A program made the position numbers and the translations under genes. A stretch of 64,000 nt of DNA from Pyronema omphalodes. Lineage: Eukaryota > Ascomycota > Pezizomycetes > Pezizales > Pyronemataceae. The notes below the pieces were generated by a model. That model saw only the letters and a list, made by a program, of their open reading frames with translations, ran no database searches and was not told the DNA's origin. Positions 23,779-34,648 of this stretch are shown here, piece after piece (the stretch's first letter is position 1; every line of letters begins with the position of its first letter). The stretch covers positions 671,001 through 735,000 of the forward strand of contig JAJJXM010000016.1 of NCBI GenBank assembly GCA_024516155.1, given 5' to 3'.

Positions 23779-25196
23779 TTTCTTTCTGTGTTGCTTTTTT
23801 TCTTGAGGATAGGGTATTGTTGGAAGTTGTAGGTGGCGTAGGATGTTGGGATACTATACTGTGGCGCGTATGTGTAGGTATTCGAGTTGCTGCGGGGCTG
23901 GCAAGATGAATGAGGGCCAGCGACGGTCGCGCGGGGGGGGGGGGGGGGGGGGTTAGCGCTAGACATAGCATTAAAAGGTTCACAGAATTTAGAATGTGGC
24001 GAGGAGCGATTGAGTTTGAAATTTTGCGGGTTGGTTGAACTTCTATTAAACCCGGATACGGACATGGGACGTCACTCGGGGTCAATTCATGACGTATTTA
24101 GGTTGGGCTTGGCATGAAAATGGAGATATGAGCCTGTCACCAACAAGAGCGCGGTATGCGGCTAGATAGCCAGGAATTTTGTAGTAGTTCCGAAAATATA
24201 ACTAAGAACTTCCCATAAGGTTATATAGAGCAACGTTCGCTTCTACTATTGCGTTTTGCTGTAAAATGCAATACAAACCAAAGGATTTTAAAGTCGGAAC
24301 TCTTGAAATAAACACACGCGCATTATATCTTAACACATGAAGAGCAGAAACATGGCCAAATTTTTGCTCATTCTGTAAACTCGAAGGTTGAAGCATACGG
24401 TTCAAGTTTTTGATGGAATAACCCATCTGCGGAATATCAAGTTCGGTGGCCCCTGGGAGTTGATATAACTCTCGCAGTGGACGAACTCAGAAGACGGATA
24501 ATAAAAATGGTGGTATTTTGCTTACTACCGTGAATATGAATAAAAAGGTTAAACCGGGCATAGAAAATGGAAAGCTTGAACACGGAGTTTTATAATCTGA
24601 CAGAAATGTTTTTTTTTCTTTTGGGGGGAGGGGGGGTTCGAATCCCAACTTGCCATACAAATTAAAATCAGTAAAACTAAATGTAATCGCCAATATCATA
24701 TCTATTATGAAGATAGTAGCTATATTACTCTATATCCATATTTAGTATTATATCGTGTTGAGGAGCCACGAGTATTACATGGTATTGGTTTTTTTTTGCG
24801 GCCTTCCTGTTTTACTTCGGTATGAATCTTTAACCCCTTGTCAAGTTATCAATAAGTGCTTAACTGTTGATCTACTGAATTCTGATGTGAGTATGAATTT
24901 GAAGGATTCATTAATACTGAGTATATAGAGCAAGGTATCATGTGGCTGCCTAGTTTGTAAACGTGTGCTGAACTGTACCCGGTCTAATTTGCCTAATGTG
25001 GAATGAGAGTGGGAATTTGTGAATGTGCCTAATTCCAGCCTGTGGGAGATCCTGATTTCGGATGAGGAAAGAATAGGTCATTCTTGATTACATACGAATA
25101 TCTCTTCTCCCAGAAAAACTGTTAACCCCTCTCTTCGACTCAAGAAGCCGTATCAACTGCGCCCAGTGCAAAAACAAAAGAACTGTGACACAAAAA
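23779..25196. other. Intergenic/linker region of the left array
   Basis: The right half (about 24700-25150) is the diverged 5S-proximal linker: it shares TAGTATTATATCGTGTTG-type, TTTGTAAACG and AGTATGAATTTG sequences and spacing with 29040-29330 and 58200-58420. A G-tract with GGTTCGAATCCC at about 24632-24656 looks superficially like a tRNA T-arm but has no tRNA around it. No supported gene. Confidence 0.5.
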
Positions 25197-25312
25197 CTAC
25201 AGTATCCGGGATTCCCGTCTGGTCACCCACGACAGTACTAGCCGGACGATATCATGCTTAAATAGCGCAGAGCGGACGGGATGCGTTGTATTCATGATTC
25301 TATGACCGTAGC
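25197..25312 (-). rRNA. 5S ribosomal RNA gene (AATAC variant)
   Basis: Same 116-nt core as the other intact copies on the minus strand, with the conserved CATCCCGTCCGCTCTG, TTTAAGC and GGGTGACCAG blocks and a downstream T-run. The loop reads AATACAACG instead of AACCCAACG. It lies downstream of the family gene at 26601-27482. Confidence 0.9.
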
Positions 25313-26600
25313 TGTTAGGGGAGAACCATAATACTATATAAAGTAATATTAATGTTGAAATACCAGCGGGTTCACGCTCCTCATACGTTCAAAACGATAT
25401 CCAAAATTATAAAGTAGTCTAGTTTGGGCGTGTTATTTTGTCGTTCGATCATTAGAAACTTCTTATGCATTCAACTACTGTAAAAGCGTTGGTACATACA
25501 GTAGGTGAGATGCTCACATAACCAATCACGTATCATTTCCAAGCTTCTCCGTCTCAAATCCTTCGCCTCCTATGTACTGGCACACTCGGTTATGCTTTGG
25601 GACCTACAATGAATTGACTACTGATCCTTGTGCACTTACCAAAATATCCATCCTCGTCCCATAGGTTAAACTCATTCGCTAAAAGTTCATCAACAGCTAT
25701 CATACCCTATATCAATGCTGAGATCCAGATTCTCGGCCATAAATGATCCATATATCATTATAGCCCATATATCTCGCCATATCTCTACATTCATTCACCA
25801 ACTCCCACGAATCGCCTGGCGCTACAAGTTCCGTTTACAATCCTTCCCAAGTTCAACTACATTCTCGGTTTATCTTTTTACCTCTGAACCCGAAAGCTTT
25901 ATCGTGGAATTACCGTTTCTACTCTCATATTCGCTCACATTCCCTCTTATATTCCTGCGTTTCTTTCTTCTGTTCGAGATCGAAATTGGATAAAGATTAA
26001 AGACGCAGTGATTCCAATGAGCCAAGTTCCTCCTCTGTAAAAGCCTAGATGCGTCGAGTGACCAGGCATGATGAATGTCAGGCACGGCCAGGCTGGCCCG
26101 TAGTTGATATTGATATCTCTAACTTGAAAATGTAGAAACACGTTAATTTTGTGCCACCAAGTGGACGCTGAGTATCATACACGAATAGATTAAGTATCTA
26201 ATCGTATGACGTTTTATATATAAATGTTCTGTAGGCATACTACTAGATCACGGTCTTTTGGTATCACTTTATAAGCGTGTGTGGATTATCACACTCTTCA
26301 AATCTTTCACAGTAGAAATGGTATAGGGAGCAGAAAACTTTTATTCTTTAAGATCTGGTAAACAGGAAACTATCAACAAACAAACCACACCAGCTCCGAA
26401 CACCAATTTTTGTAACTCCATCACGCCATACTTGTCCAGCAGTAAAACTGCTGCAAATTACTATCCCATACTTCGTCTTATCTCTATCCACTCGTACCTC
26501 TCCTCCCTACCTCACCATCCTCCTTCCAACTCCCTCTTTTTTCCACAACTATTGTTAATATACCATACGCGCCTCCTAATCCACAGTCATGACATGACCA
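25313..26600. repeat. 3' flank between family gene and downstream 5S gene
   Basis: Homologous to 60895-62237 in inverted orientation. Translations of the two flanks, such as SAINDPYIIIAH and SEPESFIV at 25715-25993 and 61454-61838, are similar because the DNA is duplicated. Those frames differ in length and reading continuity, so I do not call genes. Confidence 0.65.
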
Positions 26601-27482
26601 TTATATGGTACCAATCCAAAATACAACCATATTCTCATATGGCTCCCACGAATCACGTCCATCCGCCTCCTCCATCAAGCTCCTCCAAACTTCCTCCGCT
26701 TCCAGAGACCGCGTCCATGATTTAGCACGGAATTCCTGAAGTTGGTTCAGGAAGTGAGTACGTCCAAGACCAAACACATCTTCCGAGTCAGCTAAGAAGT
26801 AGTATGTTAGTATCTATCCATTATCCATAATACACAAGAAAAAGGCAGAAGAAAGAAAGTACTCACGACAAAAACCAATATCCGGAACCTGCACCGGCGT
26901 CTGCACCTCCTGCTGCTCCTCTTCAACATCCTCCATCTCCGAATCCTCAGAAGGAGTGTCAGACTCAAGCTCCGACTCTGCATCATACAGCTCATAAAAA
27001 GTTCGTAAACTTTCCTCCTCCGATTTCTCAGCTTCCTGCACTTGCTGTATCTTCCGAACCCCTCTCACCGGGTTCCGACGCGGAGCCGGCATCTTTACCA
27101 TTCCATGGTACTTAGTCGGGACTTTGCCATGTCCCTTTGCAGCTCGAAGTTTCAGATGAAGCTCCAGATTCCGGGGAGCTTTCGTTGGTATCGGTTTGCC
27201 GTGTTCATTGGCGGCTCGGTGTGCCAGGTGAAGCCCAATATCACGAGGAGCTTTTGTCGGTGCTCGGCTTCGCGGGGCTTTGGAAACCCGATTTGCTGTG
27301 TTGGAGCGAGGGCGTTTTGTTGGGATATTGCGTGGAGCCTTGACGGGAATATGGCGTGGTGCTTTTGCAGCTACATGGCCAGGAGCTTCAGCTTCGGCTG
27401 GTTGGGAAAGGTTTGTACGAGGAGCGAGAGCAGGCCGGGGTGCGTTGGCTGGTTTGGGCTTGCTGTAGATAGCTCTGGCCAT
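26601..27482 (-). CDS. 5S-linked family protein, copy L1 (unknown function)
   Basis: The model is complement(join(26601..26791, 26867..27482)), 268 aa; the intron is GTGAGTAC to CTTAG. The start MARAIYSKPKPANAPRPALA is shared by all intact copies. Residues about 35-110 carry repeated K-[AR]-P-R motifs. About 85-140 holds two tandem segments (TKAPRDIGLHLAHRAA and TKAPRNLELHLKLRAA). Next come KYHGMVKMPAPRRNPVRGVRK, an acidic stretch (EDSEMEDVEEEQQEVQTPVQV region), and exon 2 (PDSEDVFGLGRTHFLNQL to ENMVVFWIGTI). No signal peptide or membrane helix is visible; the charge pattern suggests a nuclear or nucleic-acid-associated protein, which is only inference. This copy has one extra KAPR repeat compared with L2. 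I do not recognise the family. Confidence 0.78.
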
Positions 27483-27491
27483 TGTGAAGTT

Positions 27492-27650
27492 TCAAGTTTC
27501 TTGGTTTTGACGTGGTAGTCGAATTGTCGAGATTATGCTTGTTGTCGAATGAGATGATTTATATTTGTTGCACGAATTGGAGAATCTGCGGTTACGATGA
27601 GGGGGAGATAGAAAGCTCCTGGGAGGAGTGGGGGTATAACTGGGATGCAT
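27492..27650 (-). promoter_or_regulatory. Upstream ORF (52 codons) before family copy L1
   Basis: It starts MHPSYTPTPPRSFLSPPHRN and ends with stop 9 bases upstream of the main ATG. The frame and the core PPHRNRRFSNSCNKY are kept in all four family genes. If translated it would reduce or regulate initiation at the main start. It could alternatively be a 5' UTR feature preserved only by recent duplication. Confidence 0.45.
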
Positions 27651-29551
27651 TTTTGAGAGTCAATAGAGACTGGATATGATGTTCGTTGCGCGGCGTGAGG
27701 TTGGATGGAGTGGCAGTGGCTATTGAGTCTGAGTTTTAAAGGTTGTGGGAAGTCCCATGGTGTCATTCGAACTTGGGGGTTGAGGGCGAGAGTGAGGGGT
27801 CGTGATCATGGGTATGATTGGGATACGTCTAAACAGGGATTTGATTTGTTTACGCACGGCAATACCTTCGATTCATTGTCGAAGTTAAAGACAAAAGATG
27901 GGCGAATATAAATGTATCTTGCACGCTAGTACGAAGCTTGATGTTTCTAGTGTATATAGATGAAAACCCATATATTTCGTGCTACCAAATATGCCATTAG
28001 CAAGACCAACTTGCCGGGCCAGGTCAAGCAAATATTCTAGAGACGTCTATATACGCGTCTATTTCAGGCCCCAAAAAGCTTTTCTGGGCTGGGAATGACA
28101 TGTAGGCTTTAGGCTAGAACAAAATGGATAGTCATCTTTTCATGCGGCATGGTTCTCCCAATGCATCAGTGTTCTCTATTGTCCATCCTGAACTGCAGAC
28201 TGCGTATAGCCCGGTCCAGTCGACAGTTTCGACAGACTATCGCGGCCTTGATCCACTCCAGTCTGATGAAGCAGTCGACTGTAGCCGACCACGGACTGCG
28301 TGTTCAAGGGTCGAGGTTGACTGCGCTAGGGTTGAGAATATCCCAGCGTCCTTTATGCACACTACTTTGCGTCTCCTAGAATCAGTACAACTCGTTAATA
28401 CATTCATGTAGCTAACAGAGGCGAAGACAAGAACTCAGAGTGCGTTAATGGCTTTATAAGGAGTACTGGGTACTACATGAAAAAATAATGTAAGGTTGGG
28501 ATTTTTTTGCTGTAGGACAACGGCCTGGTGGTTCATGCAATAACAAAAATTCTACAGTAAAGAACCCAGAGCCCTATTACATCATGATACGGTGTACTAA
28601 GTAATGGCCAAAAGATATTGAGAATTTCAGTTATTTCTGTTGAAGGACACCGGAACTGTTCATGCACCCCCGCCGAGATTATTTCTTCGGTGTTTGCGCT
28701 TTCCATAATCAACTGCGGTAGATAGTGGTGAACTACAGTGGATGGTGAGTTTTGACGCTGGTCATAGCTCGAGGTTCCGGACGGACCACCAATACCGAAC
28801 CCTGGATTGTACCGGACAGGGCATGGAGAGTACTGCAATAGACACCATAGATCTGGAGACTGAGGTCACAGGAAGCAAATCCCGGATATGGATACTGCTG
28901 CATTGCGAATCGCAATAAGCGTGGAATTGTAGATCTTTCGGTTGCTCATACCAGCCTTGACAGTAACAATCAAAGGAGCTGTGCATAGCCTAGAGACTCA
29001 TGATTCAACTCACCGTCTAAACTGATGCAACTAAACACCATTGCTAATGTCTTATGTATTAGGAAGATAGTAACTATGTATGCAACTATGTATCCTTACT
29101 TATTGTTATATTGTGTTGGAGAGCCGCTTTTATTGCACAGCATTGTTATTAACAGCTTTCCTATTTTACTTTGAACCCAAGCTTAAACCCTTGGTAAATA
29201 AGATTTATTCGATTTGTGAATGAGTGCGAATTTGTAAACTTGCTCAACACTGGGTAGGGCAAGGACCCGGGTAGCCGAGTTTGCAAACGGGTGCTAACCC
29301 GATCTTGCCTAACTAGAGATGCCAATGAGCATTCTTGAAGATAAATATAACTGGAGCCCGTGGAAGACCGTACATAATCCCAGACGGGGAAATAGCTGTC
29401 AATGGGAAATTATTCAGGCTAACAAAATCGAGCGATGGCAATATACTCATGCATATCCCTTCTCCCAGAAAAACCATTAATCCTCCTCTTCGACTCAAGA
29501 ACCCATATCAACTCCGCCCAGTGTAAAAACAAAGGAGCTGGGACACAAAAA
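27651..29551. repeat. Promoter region and 5S-proximal linker of the L1 unit
   Basis: About 27700-27830 is the copied promoter region; about 27950-29000 matches 58450-59560 and 54700-55860 in inverted orientation (for example CCAATG, GTCGACAGTTTCGACAG, GATTGTTACTGTCAAGG). About 29040-29330 carries the TTTGTAAACT/AAGCTTAAACCCTTGG linker block. ORFs here (28124-28411, 28533-28986, 29335-29526) recur with the DNA but have no independent coding support. Confidence 0.65.
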
Positions 29552-29667
29552 CTACAGTATCCGGGATTCCCGTCTGGTCACCCACGACAGTACTAGCCGG
29601 ACGATATCATGCTTAAATAGCGCAGAGCGGACGGGATGCGTTGTATTCATGATTCTATGACCGTAGC
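29552..29667 (-). rRNA. 5S ribosomal RNA gene (AATAC variant)
   Basis: Intact 116-nt core on the minus strand with all conserved 5S blocks and a T-run. Both flanks for several hundred bases are almost identical to those of the 5S gene at 57802, yet this copy has AATACAACG where that one has AACCCAACG. Confidence 0.9.
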
Positions 29668-30561
29668 TGTTACGAATGGACTCAGATAATATATAAAGTA
29701 TTGACGCCAAATACCAGCTGGCTTATGCTCCTCATACGTTTAGGGACGACAATATTGAGACTGTGGACTAGCTTAGGATGCATGTAAAATCCCGTGGCTT
29801 TATTTTCAAAGACTTCTTCTACGTACAAATACAAACAGAGGTGCATGTGAAAGATTATATTCGCCCACATCCAATCGCAATTTCTTTCCTTTTCCATCTC
29901 AAATCCTTCGTTTCTGAATTCATGGCATCCTGGGTATCATTCACACATAGATAGGGCTGTGATCACATCTAATCCTATGTATCAGAATTCCGTCGGGTCA
30001 TTCCACTAAATCACGGTAATTTGGTATCACTTGAAAAGCTTGAGGGGGCAAATATTTCACAGTCGAAGTAGTCTAAGAAGCAAGACCCGTTATTTTCTAA
30101 GATCTGGTAAACAGGAAACTATCAACAAACAACCTATACCAACCCCGAAAACTAATTTCAGTAACTCTACCACGCCATACTTTTACAGCAGTAAAACTGC
30201 TTACAATCACCATCCCAGTTTTATGTATAAATGTTCTGTAGGCATACTACTAGATCACGGTCTTCTGGTATCGCTTTATAAGCATGTGCGGATTATCACA
30301 CTCTTCCAATTTTTCACAGTAGGAATGGTATAGGGAGCAGAAACACTTTTCTTCTTTAAGATCTGGTAAACAGGAAACTATCAAAAAACAAACCACACCA
30401 GCTCCGAACACCAATTTTTGTAACTCCACCACGCCATACTTTTACAGCAGTAAAACTGCCTACAATCACCATCCCATATTGCAGAATAGGCAAACTTCAT
30501 CCGACAACTATCGCCGATGCCATCTCATCCACGCCTCCTACTCCACAGTCACGCATGACCA
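29668..30561. repeat. 3' flank of family copy L2, with an internal partial duplication
   Basis: 29668-29990 is near-identical to 57480-57801 inverted. Two partial copies of the gene-proximal flank follow: about 30041-30215 and about 30320-30480, both holding AGATCTGGTAAACAGGAAAC and CACGCCATACTTTTACAGCA. The flank at 26220-26470 has only one. The region is thus a mosaic of two flank types. A 71-residue ORF at 29682-29897 is identical at 57572-57787; this reflects the near-identical DNA and is not by itself evidence of a gene. Confidence 0.65.
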
Positions 30562-31425
30562 TTATGAGGTACCACCAATCCAAAACACAACCATATTCTC
30601 ATATGGCTTCCACGCATCACGTCCATCAGCCTCTTCCATCAAGCTCCTCCAAACTTCCTCCGCTTCCAAAGACCGCGTCCATGATTTATCACGGAATTCC
30701 CGAAGCTGGTTCAGGAAGTGAGTACGTCCAAGACCGAACACATCTTCCGAGTCAGCTAATGAGTAGTATGTTAGTATTTATCCATTATCCATAATACACA
30801 AGCAAAACGCAGAAGAAAGAAAGTACTCACGATGAAAAACAGAAGCCTGCACCTGCACCGGCGTCTGCACCTCCTGCTGCTCCTCTTCAACATCCTCCAT
30901 CTCAGAATCCTCAGAAGGAGTGTCAGACTCAAGCTCCGACTCTGCATCATACAGCTCATAAAAAGTTCGTAAACTTTCCCCCTCCGATTCCTCAGCTTCC
31001 TGCACTTGCTGTATCTTCCTCACCCCCCTCACCGGGTTCCGCCGCGGAGCCGGCATCTTTACCATCCCATGGTACCTAGTCGGAACCTTCCCACATCCCC
31101 TGGCCGCAGCTCGAAGTCTCAAATGCAGCTCTAGATTCCGGGGAGCTTTAGTCGGTACTGGGTTTCCATGTCCCTTAGCAGCTCGGAGTGCCAAGTGAAG
31201 CTCTAAATCCCGGGGCGCTTTGGTTGGTACTCGGCTTCGCGGGGCTTTGGAAACTCGATTTGCTGAATTTGAGCGAGGGCATTTTGTAGGGATATTGCGT
31301 GGCGCTTTTGCAGCGACATGGCCAGGAGCTTCAGCTTCGGCTGGCTGGGGAAGGTTTGTGCGAGGAGCAAGGGCGGGTCGGGGTGCGTTAGCTGGTTTTG
31401 GCTTGCTGTAGATAGCTCTGGCCAT
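30562..31425 (-). CDS. 5S-linked family protein, copy L2 (unknown function)
   Basis: The model is complement(join(30562..30755, 30831..31425)), 262 aa, intron 75 bp with the same donor GTGAGTAC. It has the common start, fewer KAPR repeats than L1 (VAAKAPRNIPTKCPR), both ELHL segments (ELHLALRAAKGHG and ELHLRLRAAARGCG), the KYHGMVKM block, the acidic EDSEMEDVEEEQQEVQ region and exon 2 ending VVFWIGGTS. The C-terminal five residues differ from L1 because of small indels near the stop. It is the shortest intact member. Function unknown. Confidence 0.78.
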
Positions 31426-31434
31426 TGTGAAGTT

Positions 31435-31593
31435 TCAAGTTTCTTGGTTTTGACGTAGTAGTTGAATTGCAGAAATGGTGCTTATTGTCGAATGTGATGA
31501 TTTGTATTTGTTGCACGAATTGGAGAATCTGCGGTTACGGTGAGGGGGGAATAGTAGGTTCCTGGGAGGAATGGGATGATAATGGAGACGCAT
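31435..31593 (-). promoter_or_regulatory. Upstream ORF (52 codons) before family copy L2
   Basis: It begins MRLHYHPIPPRNLLFPPHRN and stops 9 bases before the main ATG, exactly as in L1, although the first ten residues differ. The length is the same as in L1. Confidence 0.45.
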
Positions 31594-31829
31594 TTTTGAG
31601 AGTTAATAGAGACTGGATATGATGTTCTTTGTGCGGCGTGAGGTTGGATGGAGTGGCGGTGGCTATTGAGACTGGATTTTAAAAGGTTGCGGGAGTCACG
31701 TGGCGTCATGAGAACTTGGGGGTTGAGGGAGAGGATTAGGGGTCTTGATGATGGGTATGATTGGGATAAGTCTAAACAAGGATTTCAGTAATCTATGCGC
31801 GGTAATATTGCTATACTTGATTCTGAACT

Positions 31830-32760
31830 TCTGTCTCTCGATCTGACATCAAGCGTTCACATTCTTCAGATGTTTTGCATTGTTTCCAAGTAGATCAGCG
31901 ATCTTCACTGGGAGATTTTTCGTCGGAAACATTTCCGCGGGATCATAATTGATACTGGAAGGGTTAAGTCCGTGTACCCGTTGAGAGGGTCGTAGAGGAG
32001 TATAAGGGGTTGTGATGGTGCTTGCATACATATAACACGGCGACTTAATCAAGCAAAAGGGCTTTGACATTACTGGCTAACAACTAAGTTTACTCCGAAG
32101 TTTAAATAAAGTATCAATAAGTCCTATTTATTCGATTTCCCTCCACCTCATATATATTTCCTTTCCATCTCCTTATCCCGTCCAAAATCCGCCATATTCC
32201 CGTATATGTCTTGAAAAAAAAAAGAAAAAAAAATTTCCACATTCAACCTCCCTACTTCTAATTCCATCTGACTAGCACATTCCCGCTTTACTCAACCATC
32301 CCGAATATACCCTCAGCACTCCTCCCCCATCCCAAAAGAAACAATTCCCCGCTATTATACCAAATACATAACCACATAATCACATAATCACACAACCACA
32401 TAGCCACACAACATACCATTCCTTCGCTATTACCCAGGCTTCAGCTCATATAATACCATCACACCCAGCAACCGAAAACAAACCTCACAACCATCCCCCG
32501 AGTAACGAGTGATTTCCCATGTCCGTCATTCCGACCTGGTACAGAGTTAACATTTAACCCCCCAGCCCCCAGTCCCCCACCTCCTCCTCCGCGCACAAAC
32601 GTGATGCGGTGACATGAATCATGATTAAAGCCAATTTCAATAAGTCCTCACCATAATCGGCACTATGGGAAAAAAAAACTCGTTACTCGTTGAATACACA
32701 ACACAAGTATTTAGCGTATCTTATGACGTAACAAAAGTAACAAATGGGTTTCTAGTGCAG
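31830..32760. other. 0.9 kb interruption in the left arm, absent from the other units
   Basis: Homology with the other promoter regions stops near 31830 and resumes near 32760 (TATATAGACAAAACGTGGATATTTTGTGGGGTACTAAA resembles 27955-27990). The interruption holds CACATAATCACA/ACCACATAGCC repeats and the MITE-like element. It has no coding signal. Confidence 0.55.
32499..32689. mobile_element. MITE-like element with terminal inverted repeats
   Basis: The left end reads CGAGTAACGAGT then GATTTCCCAT; the complement of the right end reads CGAGTAACGAGT then a T-run and CCCAT. This gives imperfect terminal inverted repeats of about 22-25 bp around about 190 bp. No transposase frame fits inside. I could not identify a convincing target-site duplication, so an ordinary inverted repeat remains possible. 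Confidence 0.4.
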
Positions 32761-33200
32761 AAATTTATGACCTTACTGTATGTATAGTATATATAGACAA
32801 AACGTGGATATTTTGTGGGGTACTAAACTCATTCTTGTTAGATCTAACTGGCCTGGATAGGTTGAAGAAATATTATAGAGAGGTTTTTATATACGAGTTC
32901 GACGTGACGTTGCGCTTCAGAAGTTTCGCTGGGCTGGGCCTGGCATGTTAGGTTTCGGGATCCAATAACAGCCAGTTGGGTTCACTGTATTCCTTATCAT
33001 GACAGGTCTAGACTTCACACACTTTCATTTTCCTGAACAACTACGTCGGACCTGTGTTTGTTTTCCACAAGTCATGCATGAAAAGCACTTTCTGTTTCAT
33101 AAAATTCATTCATAATTCATCAATACAAAACATCGCTCCAAACCCTTCAAGAAAAAAAAAAATGAAAACGCCGTCCCTTTGCTTAATCTCCATATAAAAC

Positions 33201-34648
33201 TTACAAGCTAGTCAACATAGGACCAGCCTTATGAGGAGCCGAGAACTTTGTCTCAACAAAAATCTTCATCATTCCATCCTCCTCCTTACGATCCGAGAAG
33301 ATCTTGTAAGCTTTTGCAAGATCCTCCAACTTAATACGGTCAGAGAGCATGATGGTAGGATCAAGTTCTCCCTTTTGGATCATCTGTAGGAGCTCCTCCC
33401 AGTACTTCTGTACAGGAGCCTGTCCGTTACCGATGAGACGGATTCCACGCTCCATCAAGGATCCAATGTTGAAGTGATTACAGTAGCCGACGTAAGCACC
33501 AGTGATACCGCAGCGGCCGTAGTTACGGGTAGAGGTAATCATTTCGTTGACAATCTCGGAGGTATCGGTAGCCATGCCAAGAAGCATCTCGAAGTATTGG
33601 CCCCACTGTTTTCATAATCAGTATCATTACCCAGTGTGAGTTTGAAAGCAGAACTTACACCCTTAGCGTATTCACCAGCAACGCACTCAATGGAGACATC
33701 GACTCCACCTGGAACACGCTCATGAATCTCGGCGGTAACACTCTTTCCGCTGGGAAGAGCAGTGTAGTCCAAGGTCTCAATCTGCGGCAAGCGCTGCTTA
33801 CACCAGGCCAATCTCCAGTTGTTGTCAATCAAGATAACCTTAGAAGCCTGGTTCTTGAGCGCAAACAAGGCGGTCATCAAACCGATCGGACCAGCACCCC
33901 AGATGGCAACGGTATCCTTGGGGTAGACTCTAGTGTCCTGGACGGCGTTATAGGCGGTAGGAAGAACGTCGGACAAGTAGAGTCCCATCTCGTCAGGGAC
34001 ATCATCGGGGAGCTCGAGGAGATTCACGTCTCCATAGGGAACACGGACATATTCTGCCTGTCCTCCTGCGTAACCTCCAGTCAAGTGTGCGTATCCGAAA
34101 AGTCCTGCAGTTCGGCTACCATACAAAGCATTCTGAACAGTAGAGTCGTTGGTGTTCTGGCACTGAGAAGAAAGCTTCTGGTCGCACATCTTGCAGTTAC
34201 CACATGCAATCTGGAAAGAGGCGACGTAACGCTTGCCGGGGGTGATGTTCTTGACGTTAGTTCCTACGCTGTCGACAATTCCACAGAACTCGTGGCCGAG
34301 AATGTCTCCCTTCTGCATCTCGCTGACAGCGCCATGGTATAGATGAAGGTCAGAGCCACAAAGTGTTGATCCGGTAACCTTAAGAATAACATCGTCGGGG
34401 TTGACAATCTTAGGCTTAAAGGTGTCGGCTAGAGAGAGTTAGTCAATTGCCTGGAGAATGTAATTGAAGATGAGATACGAACTGATTTCAACGTGGTTCT
34501 TTCCCTGCCAGGTCAAAGCTTTCATGGGAGTGGTGGTGTCGGCATATTTGGAGATATCAACGTCAGGGTTAGAGATGTTTGTGGTGATTGTTGCATCACC
34601 CCGTCCGACGACCTTCTCGATGAGGTTTGCTGCTGCGTTCATAGCCAT
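33201..34648 (-). CDS. Glutathione-independent formaldehyde dehydrogenase-like zinc alcohol dehydrogenase
   Basis: The model is complement(join(33201..33605, 33659..34428, 34483..34648)), 446 aa, GT-AG introns of 53 and 54 bp. It belongs to the medium-chain dehydrogenase family. The catalytic-zinc cysteine lies in LCGSDLHLYHG, the second ligand in GHEFCGIVDSVG, and structural-zinc cysteines in CGNCKMCDQKLSSQC. The NAD-binding motif is AIWGAGPIGLMTALFAL followed by VILIDNNWRL. The long mid-section resembles fungal enzymes annotated as glutathione-independent formaldehyde dehydrogenase. Substrate is not provable here: formaldehyde or another small aldehyde or alcohol is possible. About 40 extra N-terminal residues (MAMNAAANLIEKVVGRGDAT) precede the catalytic domain; I saw no clear targeting signal. 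Confidence 0.9.

Larger units (their letters stand above)
25197..32960 (-). repeat. Left arm of a large imperfect inverted duplication (two units)
   Basis: Read on the minus strand the arm is family gene, 3' flank, 5S (29667), linker, family gene, 3' flank, 5S (25312). The right arm at about 55.2-62.35 kb has the same order on the plus strand. About 29335-29990 is almost identical to 57480-58134; other parts are clearly diverged. Homology in the left arm resumes at about 32760-32960 after a 0.9 kb interruption. Unit length is close to 4.4 kb. Boundaries were judged by eye. Confidence 0.8.

Noticed and set aside
24630..24660. GGTTCGAATCCC, a tRNA T-arm-like sequence
   Set aside because: The flanking bases do not form a T-stem, and no D-arm, anticodon arm or acceptor stem can be built on either strand.
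29682..29897. 71-codon ORF identical to the one at 57572-57787
   Set aside because: It lies in the near-identical duplicated 3' flank; identity at DNA level explains it, and no motif or equivalent intact frame appears in the more diverged units.
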